Shown in pieces: positions 10,219-21,203 of a DNA stretch of 64,000 nucleotides. The notes under the pieces are model-generated. The model saw only the letters and a list, made by a program, of their open reading frames with translations, had not been told where the DNA came from and ran no database searches. The DNA is from Tricholoma matsutake (Eukaryota > Basidiomycota > Agaricomycetes > Agaricales > Tricholomataceae): the NCBI GenBank assembly GCA_026075535.2, contig AP026549.1, positions 5,394,001-5,458,000 of the forward strand, written 5' to 3'. The stretch's first letter is position 1. The number at the start of each line of letters is the position of its first letter. A program made the position numbers and the translations under genes.

Positions 10219-11823
10219 CCGGGAACCACTCCGATCGAGATACTGTTCCGCTTGAGAAACCGCTCTTTGGGAGGGAGGTTATAATTGAATAGAATAATTG
10301 GCCATGCAGTCTTGGTACAGCGCTTGAAGGGGCCAAAGTGTAAGTGAGGTCAGCTCTGTCCAAGAAGCAAGTTACAACTTACCCTTTGACTAAAAGGGAG
10401 TATAATTAACAACTAGTTGATTATATTGGACAGAATATATATGCTACAAATGAAGGCTTTGTAGTAAGCAACATGCTTACACAAAGCCATCTGCAGATAA
10501 CCCAAGTGCGATGTCCCAAGGATCGGAAAAGAACCACATTGAGAGCTCTTCAGTGTCAGTCGTGATGAGAGTCTCTCAGAGTGAATGATAATGAGTGCTG
10601 TCGAAAATATCAGTTAATTTTGTTGGGTCAGCTTCATGTTTGGACCAGTACTGCATTTTTGTTGCATAGGAAGTACTTGCAAGCATTGTGCGGAGATGGG
10701 GAATAATGGGAAGATACTCAAAGATTGCCTGTGGTGTTGTCCCATTGGCTTTATAGTGGTCAGTGTTGCATTTTGGGCATTTCTTGAGGGTTTTGTATGG
10801 GCCAGTATAGCAGATGCATGAGGAGGGGCAACAGTGATAGTGCACGGGCTGGAAACCAGAGAGAAACTGAACATGTTTCTCTGTATTCTTCAGGGAGTCT
10901 ATTGGAGACTGAGGGAAAATGAAGCGAAGTTTGTTGAATGCTTTGTCGGTGAGGTGTTTCTCAAGTTTGAGGGCATAGGCATGGAGAAGGGTCAGGTCAC
11001 TCTCATCCAGGATATTTCCCTCCATAAGTATGTCTGTCAGACAATGGTAAAGGTATAATTTGACATGGACTCACCTAATCGTGAGGCTTCCTTCAAGAAG
11101 CTTTCACCGAGGAGGTCCCATACTGAGACCCCTTCCTGTCCCAACTCTGTGCTTGACATTTCATATTCACCCTTGTCTTCCTGGAAGTCTTTGTTGCTGT
11201 TGAAATTCTCATCCTCCATGACCTCATCTTCTTGCATGACCTGATTCTCTTCTGTGACCTCGTCTTCCTCATTTTCCTCATCACTCTCCTTGACAACAAA
11301 CTGCCACACATGGTTACACCCCCATTGTTGTAAGCCAACTTGCTCAACACAATGGGCAATGTGATGGGAGCAGTGTTGGTCAAACTGTACTCATCACCGA
11401 GGGGTGGCACAAATGATGGTGATGGTTTGGGGGAGCCATTGTTGACTCCAGATGGTCCTGCCTCACCCATCTGCAAGTCCAGATTTGCTTCCAGAATGAC
11501 CTGCAATGGACAACCTTGATTGTCAACATTTCCTGGGAGATCACTAGACATATAGTTGTCAAAATCCTCACCCATGGTAGAGTTATGCATGGGGTCCTCT
11601 GCTAACAAAAGGGCTCATCGAGCAGAGCTCGGTGTCCAATGACTTGTTGCTTCAGTGAAGGGCAAGATGATTTCTTTTGTCTGGTCTTCCTTATTGAGGG
11701 CTGGTTCTGTGCAAGGATACTCAACATCAAAAGTGAAAGACCTTGCCCTGCCTCATGACACCTTTCAGTCTTCTGGATGACCAACTTGCTACAATTACAT
11801 GCACAGAGATGCTTAGCGGCCAT
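10219..11823 (-). pseudogene. Plavaka/CACTA-type transposase, 5' part
   Basis: The likely start is ATG 11821-11823, giving an N-terminal CACNCSKL zinc-like motif, followed by an acidic variable region (11037-11610). The conserved block GFQPVHYHCCPSSCICYTGPY...CPKCN, then IPHLRTML, DIFDSTHYHSL and FFSDPWDIALGLSADGF, is the signature of the family. A TGA near 10580 replaces an expected Arg codon. An intron appears to lie at about 10370-10450, and the frame resumes with WPIILFNYNLPP and ends at -VVPG- exactly at the gypsy target site. Removing the gypsy element and one 5-bp duplication rejoins this frame with 1836-3131 without a shift. Confidence 0.8.
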
Positions 11824-11974
11824 GACTGAGGAGCAAATGTTAGTGGGCATGCTCATACAGACATGGGGATCAGCTCACCAGAATATACCTCTCCACACCC
11901 ATTATTGTCCTCCTCATTGTCAACTTGAGCCTTGATATCAATGAAACAGCAGAACGCTGTGCATTGTGCCTTTG

Positions 11975-12570
11975 GCAACATTCCTAAGTTTCCTATGAGC
12001 GGATATCAGCATTTTGTATTGATTTTTATTGGATTCTTAGGCTTATTTTTTGTATTATCATTCATTTGCCATGTACTATGTATCTACTTTACTGACTAGC
12101 AAAATGAATCAAAAGGAACTTACTCAAGGGGGGCAACGAGGAGGACAGTGGGAGCGCCAAGAAAAGTTGAAGGTGGTGGTCAGGATGAAAGTGAGAAAGC
12201 ATGCAAAAGCCAGCAAACAAATGTTGATATTGTTTGGAATGTTCAATCCTTGGCTATCTGGTTATGTCCTTACCTTAACATAACTGGATAGCTGAGGATT
12301 GAACATTCCAAACAATATCAACATTTGTTTGCTGGCTTTCGCACGCTTTCTTGCTTTCATCCCGACCACCACCTTCAACTTTTCTTGGCACTCCCGCCAT
12401 CCTCCTCGTTGCCCCTCTTGAGTAAGTTCCTTTTGATTCATTTTGCTAGTCAGTAAAGTAGATACATAGTACATGGCAAATGAATGATAATACAAAAAAT
12501 AAGCCTAAGAATCCAATAAAAATCAATACAAAATGCTGATATCTGCTCATAGGAAACTTAGGAACATTGC
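11975..12570. repeat. 596-bp near-perfect palindrome
   Basis: Arms 11975-12267 and 12278-12570 are inverted copies of 293 nt each in perfect register (no indels), with a 10-nt loop. By eye they differ at only a small number of positions, about 5%. Each arm contains the same open frame (MYYHSFAMYY... to ...LFGMFNP), which arises only because the arms are copies. It lies between the 5' end of the minus-strand Plavaka gene and the 5' end of the plus-strand SPT5-like gene. Confidence 0.92.
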
Positions 12571-12968
12571 TGAAGCCATGACAAACAACGTCCCAGATGT
12601 GGTCCACCATTTCCTGGACATTGAGGCTCATGTGGGTGACAAGGAGGACAGTGACGGGTCTGGAGATGGACCTCCTGATAAGTTGACTCCAGCACTCCCT
12701 ACAAGCACCGTTAATCTGTTTACATTCTAGATGACTTCATTGACGATCAGGATTGTGGACAACCGAAAGACATGCCAGGGCTCCTGGAGAACAAGCTGCC
12801 TGACCGAGGCGAGGAGGATCTGAACGACTTCTTGTCAGGAATCTTGGAACGGTCGCGTAACCTCAATGCACAGCAGCCAAGATATGACAATGATGTTGAT
12901 TCCAATGACTCAGACACCCCAGCTGCCATCACTTCATGCATGCCAACTAACGCAGACTATCCGCTACT

Positions 12969-14190
12969 AGGCAATAGCATGGGTTGGGGTAACCCGTGTG
13001 GGTCACGGCTACGGGTATCTCCAGGTACGGGTATGGGTCACACTTATGTCACCCGTGACCTGCACTTAACCCGCCCTGTATATGAGTTATGATTTTGGGC
13101 GCTCTATATTATGGTAAGTTTCCATCTATTCCATATGATATTATATTCATTATAACTCTATTTGAGTCTCGTTCGAAGGTCCCAATAAGATGAGAGACCT
13201 GCGTTCATTCACTACTTCACAATAGTGCTATCTTGTTGGGTAGGGGGGCTTGGTATGAGTATCTGGGATCTTAGTGAGTTCTCACTCATTTCATATGATC
13301 TTATACTTATTCTGACTCTATTTAGGTGTCGTCTGAAGGCCCCAATAAGACGAGAGGCATGCATCTATTCGTTAGTTCACAATAGCAATATCTTGTTGGG
13401 TATGGGGGCTTGGTATGAGTATCTTGGATCTCAGTGAGTTTTCATTCATTTCATATGATCTTATACTTATTCTGACTCTGATTAGGAGTCGTTCAATGGC
13501 CCCAAGGAGACGAGAGGCCTGCATCCATCTGTTATTTCACAATACCACTATCTTGTTGGGTTACCGGGTAGGGGGTCTTTGGTATGAGTATCTCAGATCT
13601 TTGTGAGTTCTGATCTGTTTTGTATTTATCTTATACTTATTCTGACTCTAATTAGGTGTCGTTCGAAGGTCCAGATGAGATGAGAGGCATGTGTCTATTC
13701 GTTACTTCACAATAGTGCTATCTTGTTGGGTAGGGGGGCTTGGTATGAGTCTCTCAGTTCTTATTAAATTTATATGATCTTATACTTATTCTGACTTTAT
13801 TTAGGTGTCATCTGAAGGCCCCGATAAGACGAGAGGCATGCATCTATTCGTTAGTTCACAATAGCGGTATCTTGTTGGGTATGGGGGCTTGTATGAGTAT
13901 CTCAGATCTTTGTGGGTTCTCATTCATTTTATATGATCTTATAAAGAGGCCTGCATTAATCCATTACTTTGGAATCGCACCATCTTGTTGGGTAACTATA
14001 AGCCACTGTGATAGTCAGTAGAATTGAGCAGTGTATCGTCAGTGTATTAAATATGTAACTCAGACCCGCAGAACTGACTCGCACCCCCGATACCTGCAAT
14101 GTACCCTACCCGCAGCAACGGGTAGGTAACCCGCAAGGGTATGGGTACGGGTAGAAGCTGGGGCACCCGTGGGTTTACCCGTGCCAATGC
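12969..14190. mobile_element. Insertion with GGGTA-rich ends and internal satellite
   Basis: It interrupts the SPT5-like frame exactly. CTATCCGCTACT (12957-12968) and CTATCCACTACT (14191-14202) flank it, a 12-bp target duplication with one transition. The ends carry short inverted similarity (GGCAATAGCATGGGT against GCATTGGCACGGGT) and are dense in GGGTA/ACCCGT words; the core is a 160-bp tandem repeat. It has no coding capacity, so it would need an enzyme in trans. I cannot place it in a named superfamily; a 12-bp duplication is unusual for common DNA transposons. Confidence 0.65.
13190..14000 (+). repeat. Tandem repeat, about 160-bp unit
   Basis: The word TCTTGTTGGG recurs at 13231, 13391, 13551, 13721, 13870 and 13983. 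The first intervals are 160 bp; later units carry a 10-bp insertion or deletions. Each unit includes GTATGAGTAT, ATATGATCTTATACTTATTC and AGACGAGAGGCATGCAT-like words. Confidence 0.9.
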
Positions 14191-16449
14191 CTATCCACTA
14201 CTGAGGGTCCACTGTGCTGTGAGCCTCAATCGTTACAATTTTGTGATAGCCTACTGACTTATTATATCCAGCTAGGGAAGGAGAGCGACACTGTAGCCTA
14301 CCTGTTTAGGGTTGTGCAACCGGAACACAAGTTGAGGTCTGCATTCTCATGGGATTCACTTCATGGGTGGTTTTATATTGAGGCCTTCATGAACCCTGTG
14401 CTGTCTAAGCTGCTATATTCTAACCCACAACTTATTTGTCCACAAGAGGGTTTTGGGGTGATTGACATGGAAGAGTGGACTATGCTATTGGATATGGATG
14501 ATAAAAGGTACCCCTCTGTTAGAGATTGGGTTACCATCCGCTGTGGGTTGTACAAAGGGAATGTAGGCTATGTTCAGTCCGCCGAGAACCGGGGTCAAAT
14601 CACCCTTCTTTTAGTTCCTTGCCTCCCTTCCCCTCCCATGGTTGGTTCTTCTTCTGGGAAAAGGAAACAATCTGGTACCCATGCCAACCCCCACCTGTTT
14701 ACCAAGGACATGGTGATGAACTTTGCGAGGAACCATGGCATCACACAATTCCAGAAAGGGGAGGACAATTCATGGTGGACCATCTTGGGTCGTAAGTTCA
14801 AGCACACTCTTGAAGTTAGGACATTCCACCACCATTCAGTCTCATCTACCTCTGTCTCCATGCCTAGTAGTACATTTTATGAGTTTAAAAAGGCCCCTCA
14901 CCCAGACATTCTGAATGCGACATTCCCTTGCCCTTCAGAATGGAAATTTTCTGAAGGTGAACGTGTGGTAGCCATTAAGCCCTCAGAAAAGTGAGGCATT
15001 ATTAAAGCTGTGCATCTTCATTCAGTGGAGGTGGATCTTGAGGATGGCAAGGGCATAGCAAATGTCCCTTGGTCCAATTTGAGAAAGTATGTTGCCATCG
15101 GTGACTTTGCCAAAGTGATAAGTGGAGCTCTCTGTGGAGAAAAAGGATGGGTACTAGAAATTAGTGGTGATGAATTTGAAAGTGTTTGGATCGCTGAATG
15201 GTTCAAATGCCAAGAAATAAGTGGTGGCATAACAGCTGTTGGAAGGGGCGGCATACATGGTGGAGTGCTTCACAACATCCTAATGGTAGGTACACAGCCA
15301 AACTTTGTGCAACCAACCACTAATCAACCTTTACCAGCGACACCATGTCCATATAGATTGGGTCAAGGTTATCGACCCGCCACTCACATTTATGAAGCAA
15401 CAGTCTACGTCAAGCAGTACATCAGCAGATCTGCTCATTGCCCACCAAACCCATCCATTCGCATCGGATCCATCAGAGCACGTGCCATGGATCAAAATGG
15501 AAGTCGTTGTCTGCAAGGTCAAGCATCCAATGACAGGTTATTGTGCAATTGTCAAGGATGTTCTGCCTCTGCAGGACAATTTAAGTGGCCTCAGAATAAC
15601 TGCTCAGTTCACCCACATTAACCCTGCCCATCCATTCAAAACTGAGGTTTTGGACTATGATGATGTTGTGGAAGTATCATATGTTACTCTAATTTCTGTC
15701 GGCAGGCATTGTGACTAATTTCCTTTGAGTTCTGGTCTCCACTTATACGATTTTGCCCCATCTTCGAGTGACCTCTTCTGAGACATCCTGCAAGGGCTCC
15801 AGCACCCTGGCAAACCCCAGCTGATGGTGGTAGTTGTACCCCCATGCCGAATTACATTCTCTCATCGCCCACTTGGAATCCATCATCACGGACTCCATGG
15901 ACTCCCCTCCCTGATTTCCCAGAGATTGAGTTGGCTTCCTCTTCTCATCAGCTGCCTATCTCCCCACAGCAGCAATGTCCAGCACACCCTCTACTAGACT
16001 CACGACTTACTGGTGCAAAAATGAAGGTATCAGTTAAGGGTGGAGAACATAAAGATAAGGAAGTGGCTGTTACAATTATGCAAGTATCTGGGCAACTATC
16101 CATCCAGTTCTCACACTACAAGACATCAGGATTCTTGCCTCTGGAACAGGTTTCTCTGAAGCACCCTCACCTGATGTGTGACAATGGGCCACTTGTTGTG
16201 ATTGATGGTGAGCACTGTGGCAAAAATGTTCGCCGAATCCACCATCGATATGAAGATGGTCAACCAATTGTCATGGTGGCTGTTATCCATCAGATGGAGG
16301 ATGGTCAAGGAAGTCTCTCAGAGGAATGCTTGGAGTTCAGTCCTGATGAACTGTGTGTCGGCCATGAGACAAAGGAGGAAAAACAATGGAACAATGGACT
16401 GATGTCTGGTCTTCACAAGGAGGCGAGGAAGATGCGTGCAGATAAGTGA

Positions 16450-17146
16450 TCAAGTTTTTATGAAGCATAGAATATTTAGATACTTTATAATTTATCTTAT
16501 GTGCCTGTTATAATTACTTTCCGCTGCTTATTCTGCCCACCATCATCGTCTTTCTTTCTGTTGTCATCTTTCTTTCTCTCATCCCCTTGCTTTCTGCCCC
16601 ACTTCTTTACTCGTTGGACATTCATGTTGAAGACCAGGTTCACTAGGTGGCTATTATCAATGTAGATCTGGATTGTGATGTTCTCCTGTATTTCTGATGG
16701 TATGTCATGGCAACCTATCAAGTAAGTATCTTTGCATACCTTTTGTTCTGATGGTTGGGTACTGACATCTACATCCCCATTAGGGACTGGGCTGGCTTGT
16801 CTGGTATCTATGTGGAGTCTTCAGCTTCCACTTGCCTGCAGACAAACCAGTGCTCACCCAAGACATTGGAGACATCAGGATGGTCAACACACACCCTATT
16901 CTCCAGTAGGCCAAGTTGGTTCTCCACCATATAACTTTCAAGCTCTGTGTCTGGTTCCATTAGGCTTTCCTCAACATCGGAGGTGCCATCGCTGATGCTA
17001 ATAATGCTCCCAACACGATGGTGAATAGCAGGGTGAATGCAGGGGGATTTCTGGTTTGTGGACATTCTATTGCACTGTGGATTTCCTGACTTGTAACCTA
17101 CTTTATATATTGCAGGTTTTGTTAGTCTACCTGCATGACCACCCAC
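16450..17146 (-). pseudogene. Unrecognised minus-strand coding remnant
   Basis: Two open stretches read leftwards: 17146-16808, acidic, with an ISISDGTSDVEE-like tract, and 16721-16497, ending in a Lys/Asp-rich tail (KKDDNRKKDDD). They may be two exons of one gene lost among the transposons. I do not recognise a domain. It lies tail to tail with the SPT5-like pseudogene. Confidence 0.3.
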
Positions 17147-17239
17147 ACCAAGTTCAAGATCCAGAATGCTAGCAATGTAATGTCTCCCTGTGCATTTATG
17201 TTATTTGCATCCATTAGCTGCTGATACCATCAACTAACA

Positions 17240-17730
17240 TTGTTCACCCAAGGTCTGGCCTAGAGCAATGAGAGTCGCCGTGTACTTTGAGCCCAAATCC
17301 AGTCTAGCAAAATGCATCCCCTGAACATGTTAATTGCATCCCTGGCTTTGCGCCCACTCCCTTACCCAATGCCCAAGCTCCGGCTTAGAGCAATGAGAGT
17401 CACCACATACTTTGAGCCCAAATCCAGTCTAGCAAAATGCATCCCCTGAACATGTTAATTGCATCCCTGGCTTTGTGCCCACTCCCTTACCCAATGCCCA
17501 AGCTCCGGCCCCAAGCAATGAGCACAATTTCCACCTGTACGTTAAGTCTAGTCTATAGAAATTCATTGCCCTGAATGTGTTAATTGCATCCCTGTCTTTG
17601 CAGTGCCTCCTGCTCCCAACACACAAGCTCCGGCCTTGAGCAATGAGCTGCCACGTATGTTAAGTCCAGTCTACATGAAATGTGTCCCCCTGAATGCATT
17701 GATCACATCCTGTCATTATTTCCAGGAACA
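17240..17730 (+). repeat. Tandem repeat, 125-bp unit, four copies
   Basis: The phrase GAGCAATGAG (or AAGCAATGAG) begins units at about 17261, 17386, 17511 and 17636, an exact 125-bp spacing. Each unit continues through AAATCCAGTCTAGCAAAATG and GTTAATTGCATCCCTG. The first copies are most alike; the last is diverged. Confidence 0.88.
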
Positions 17731-17892
17731 TTCAAGTTGTCCTCTGCGCAAAACTTGGTCCTCAACTTCTAGTTTTTCTGACCCTTGTGCCAGAAGACTT
17801 ATCTTGTGGTTTGCCTCTGCAGCGCATAGACTATACATGGATCTTATCCTTTGTTGAGTCCTTAAGAGCATGTTGTTACCTACCAATCCTCA

Positions 17893-18795
17893 TGGTGAAA
17901 ACTTTAGTGTCTAAGAAATCCAAGCAAGGTGGTAAGGCAAAGTCAGTGTCGACCTCTCTTGCAAAGAAAGTGGGAGGTTAGTGTTTCACTATTTTGCGTT
18001 GAGACATTATCACTTACTGTGCTGCACTTGACTAGGAACAGCAGCAAAAACCTTTGAGGCTCAATTGAAGGAACTAAAGGGTGCAGTTGCCATTTTTCTC
18101 CTTCGTACATTCCTGACACCATCATCAGCTGAGAACGATGCCTTGTGCAAGGCTGCAGCTGCTAAAGAAAACACTGTGATGATGATACCATGGCCACCCA
18201 GAGGAAGCGGCATCACCGGTAATGGATTCAACTTACAAACTGTGATGCGCCTGGAGGATGATACTGACTTGTACACTGCCCTTCACATAAGTTGATCCCT
18301 TGTGTGCATAGTCTTTCTGAGGATTAGTAGCATTGTGTCCAGGACTTAACCACCACAGCCGGGCTTGACTGTTCTGTTACGTGGCACTGCCAACCAAAGC
18401 CGGTTGTTGCCAAAATCATTGCAATGGTACATTATTATCTGCTTTCTTACCTCATTCTTAGATGGATCTCCTAGGCTCGAGAGCACCACCACTACTTCAA
18501 GTGTTTCCTGCATGGTTGTGTGGTTGAAGAATTTATTAAGTCCAGTCTGAAGAACAAGTGTGCCTATGCCCATAAACACAGATATTTTGCTGTAATGACA
18601 GACTTGGATGACATAGTGAGTAATAAGGATGAGGACGAGAAGGATGGGGACAACACAGAAGATATGGACAATGCGGAGGATGATGTGGAGGATGTGGGGG
18701 ATGTAGAGGATGCGGAGGAAGACACGGAGGATCAAGGTGACAAGGGCAAGGGACTCGAAGAGGATAGGGGTAGCTCAGATATGGATGATGCTTGA
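17893..18795 (+). CDS. Transposon-region hypothetical protein, multi-exon
   Basis: ATG 17893 opens a short basic exon (MVKTLVSKKSKQGGK), a clear intron follows (GTTAGT...TTGACTAG, ending about 18034), and the second exon contains a Leu-rich helix and the motif TVMMIPWPPRGSGITGNGFNLQ, which I remember from small families scattered in Agaricomycete genomes. A third part (18365-18795) ends in a long Asp/Glu tail (DMDNAEDDVEDVGDVEDAEED). Borders after 18290 are uncertain. Function unknown; location among transposons suggests it is an element-borne or transposon-captured gene. No stop breaks the recognisable exons. Confidence 0.45.
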
Positions 18796-18839
18796 AATGT
18801 GATCATGCTCTGTATGTATGGCCTGAATTTTGGCCAATA

Positions 18840-19399
18840 ACAAATGATTTCCAATGGAGGGGACCACTACCCATAACAGTTGAAAAGTCACTGCTAGCAG
18901 TATGAAACCTGTTGATAAAACTACTACATAAAGTGGATGAATTCTTCCACTCTCAAAGAACCTGGAAAGTTGATGAGATTTAACCTGGGTAGAGGTTGTT
19001 ATTCTCGCCCATGTAAAGATAAAAACAACCCATGGGATGGATTTGGTACAGTATGAATTAGGACAAATTCTGTGAGGAATTCATCCCTTTGACACCCTCA
19101 AATGTGGGGGGGGGGGGGGGAATTCCTTCTTTTATTCCCCTTACAGTTGATGAAATTCAGCCCATGTAGAGGAGTGTTATTTTTGCCCATATAAAGATGA
19201 AAACCATCCCATGGGATGAATTTGGTGTGGGATGAACTGGGGACAAAATTTGGGAGGTTTTCATCCCATTGACTCATCCCTTGCATATAGAAAAAACCTC
19301 CTTTTCACTCCTCTTAGGGGTAGATTTTCATTCCAACTCCTGATGAAACTTATTCCATTCTGGGGTTTATCAATACATGAAAACTATACCATAAATATA
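18840..19399 (+). repeat. Imperfect 176-bp duplication, non-coding
   Basis: Two diverged copies begin at about 18989 and 19165 (GTAGAGG...GTTATT, CCCATGTAAAGAT / CCCATATAAAGAT, then CCCATGGGATG). A run of about 16 G lies at 19107. Nothing else is recognisable here. Confidence 0.7.
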
Positions 19400-20348
19400 T
19401 CAATTTACACTATCCAAAGGTGTGAAATGTGGGATGGGTTTCCTATTCTGCAGGCCCCATAGTGGTTGATCTGCAGCTCTGATAACTCCATTTTCACCAA
19501 GAATCAAGAAAGCTTCTTTTGTGATTTCACCAATTGCAAGATTATCCCAAACTGACAGCTCCATATCAGCAGAAGCAGCAATGGTGCAGATGGACTCCTG
19601 AACAAAGGCCTGCCAGATTTGACAACATGACAACTGATGAAACCCATGTTGCTGTGTTTTTCCAAAAGAATTATTCCAGAATTCCATGTATGCTGAGGCT
19701 GAGGCATGAAAGCTGTACATGGCATTCACAACAGCATTTGAGAAAACCTGATCAACCCATACACTTTGACCAACTTTGAGGTATTTGGCAGAATTCAAAT
19801 ACAAGTTGGTGAACTGGTTCTCTTCATTGATTTCTGGAGTGTGCTCATGATTGGCACTATATGATGTCATGCAATTGGGGCATCTTCTGGTAAGAACTGG
19901 AACATTCTTGTGAATGGTATTATTTCTCACAAGTGTTACCAGGGGAATGTCTCTTTGTTTGGTTGTCTGAACCAGAGACCGAAATCCACATCCACTTGTG
20001 ACACATTGATATGAAATAGGACAAATGATATGCACAGCTTCAATTGCTGTATATGATATTGGGTTGAGGTCAAGTGCCACTGTGATTTTCCCTTGAAAAT
20101 GCTGATAATATCTGCCTGTGTCGGCTTCCAATCAAAAACTTCTCTCAAATTTCCACTCTCCCATATTATATTGCAGGTCTTGACAGCCACCCAGCATGCC
20201 TTGTACTTCTGCCATGCATAACCAAATTTATGTCCCTGTGATTGGTTAACTCAACCAGAATACTGAAAGAAGCAATCATCTTGTCTTTGAATGGAGAGCC
20301 AGAGACAGAAAGAGGTGTAGACATGCGAGTGACAGGTGGGGTAGTACC
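19400..20348 (-). pseudogene. KDZ transposase, Cys-cluster (CxC) N-terminal region
   Basis: Reading leftwards: LTNHRDIN, a frameshift near 20190, KACWVAVKTCNIIW and EVFDWKPTQADI, a second shift near 20130, then ICPISYQCVTSGCGF, VPVLTRRCPNCMTSYSANHE, LYLNSAKYLKVGQSVWVD, FHASASAYMEFWNNSF and NLAIGEITKEAFLILGENGVIRAADQ. This block is the Cys-cluster region that precedes the catalytic core in Kyakuja-Dileera-Zisupton transposases of mushrooms. The core itself is absent: the frame ends at 19400. The 839-bp hAT-like element is inserted at its 5' side. Confidence 0.78.
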
Positions 20349-20356
20349 AGTAGAAC

Positions 20357-21195
20357 TAGTGTTGAAGGGTCCAGTCCATAGGACCAAAAAAAAACTGAAA
20401 TTGGACTGAATTGGACCAGAAAAGACCGGACCAGTGGTCTATTTATGGACTGGTCTTTTGCAGTTCAGTTAGCAGTCTTTCCATTTTGAAAAATGTTGTA
20501 AAACTGAAGAAAACCAGTCTAAACCAGTTAGGACCGGTTTTATCGTGGGAACATATATTGGACCATGTTCCCACATGAAATCCGGCGAATTCGACCTCTG
20601 GTTCATAAAAAATGGTTAAGAATTGAGCAAGATATAACCAAATCTATTTTTGTATGAGTATTTTGTTGTATCAGATTGATTTTCATTTCATCTTACTCAT
20701 ATGTTGATCATTTGCTTGATTCTATTAATGATCATAGGACTAACATGTATAATAATACTCCCACCATTTGTCAATGCATGCTATGCATCACATAATTTAT
20801 GGTTGTCACATTACATTTCTTGGTGTTCAGCATGAGTCATTCAGTAGATGTATTTTTTATATTGATCATAGCCAAGTCAAATCTTGACAAAATGTCTTAA
20901 AAGTTAGACCGAATGATGGGGAATTACAATGTCTATCCATCTGTACAGTGGTTATAAGGTCCAGGTAATATTTGCTAAGATACATATGGGTTATATTAAT
21001 ACGACAAATTTCATGACAAAACATTGGTCTGAACCAGTCTTAACCAGTCTTTTTTGGTCTTTTAACTGGAAAGAACCGGTCCTAGGTGGTCCAGTTTGGT
21101 TCTAGCAGTATCTGGGTCGGTCCTGGACTGGTCCAGGTTGCGGTCTTTACATTTTTGGGTCAAAAAACCGAACTGGACTGGACCCTTAAACACTA
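20357..21195 (+). mobile_element. 839-bp hAT-like non-autonomous element, copy 1
   Basis: It begins TAGTGTTGAAGGGTCC and ends GGACCCTTAAACACTA, terminal inverted repeats of about 21 bp with one mismatch. The 8-bp target duplication AGTAGAAC lies at 20349-20356 and 21196-21203. An 8-bp duplication and a TAGTG-type end are hAT features. There is no coding frame. The inside is rich in GGACC/GGTCC and ACTGGTC words. An inverted second copy of exactly the same length occurs at 28203-34736. Confidence 0.88.
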
Positions 21196-21203
21196 AGTAG
21201 AAC

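Larger units (their letters stand above)
12578..16449 (+). pseudogene. SPT5-like KOW-domain protein, disrupted
   Basis: The frames read as an SPT5-type protein: acidic N-terminus (HHFLDIEAHVGDKEDSD, DDFIDDQ near 12730), an NGN-like segment (14203-14480), then KOW repeats (VRDWVTIRCGLYKGNVGYVQSAENRGQI near 14520; FSEGERVVAIKPSEK near 14950; IGDFAKVISGALCGEKGWV near 15100) and later PFKTEVLDYDDVVEV and KGGEHKDKEVAV. In cells SPT5 pairs with SPT4 on RNA polymerase II; paralogues like this are multi-copy in mushroom genomes and occur among transposons (from memory). The single-copy host gene is not implied. Breaks: a TGA at 14992-14994 in the middle of a KOW motif with the frame continuing; frameshifts near 15300 and 15780; and a 1,222-bp insertion at 12969. 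Exon borders are provisional. Confidence 0.65.

Noticed and set aside
12050..12495. Two 77-codon ORFs facing each other
   Set aside because: They are the same sequence in the two arms of the palindrome; no independent support for coding.
12969..14190. Interstitial telomere from GGGTA/ACCCGT words
   Set aside because: The words are irregular and are not the TTAGGG repeat expected in basidiomycetes; flanking 12-bp duplication shows an insertion.
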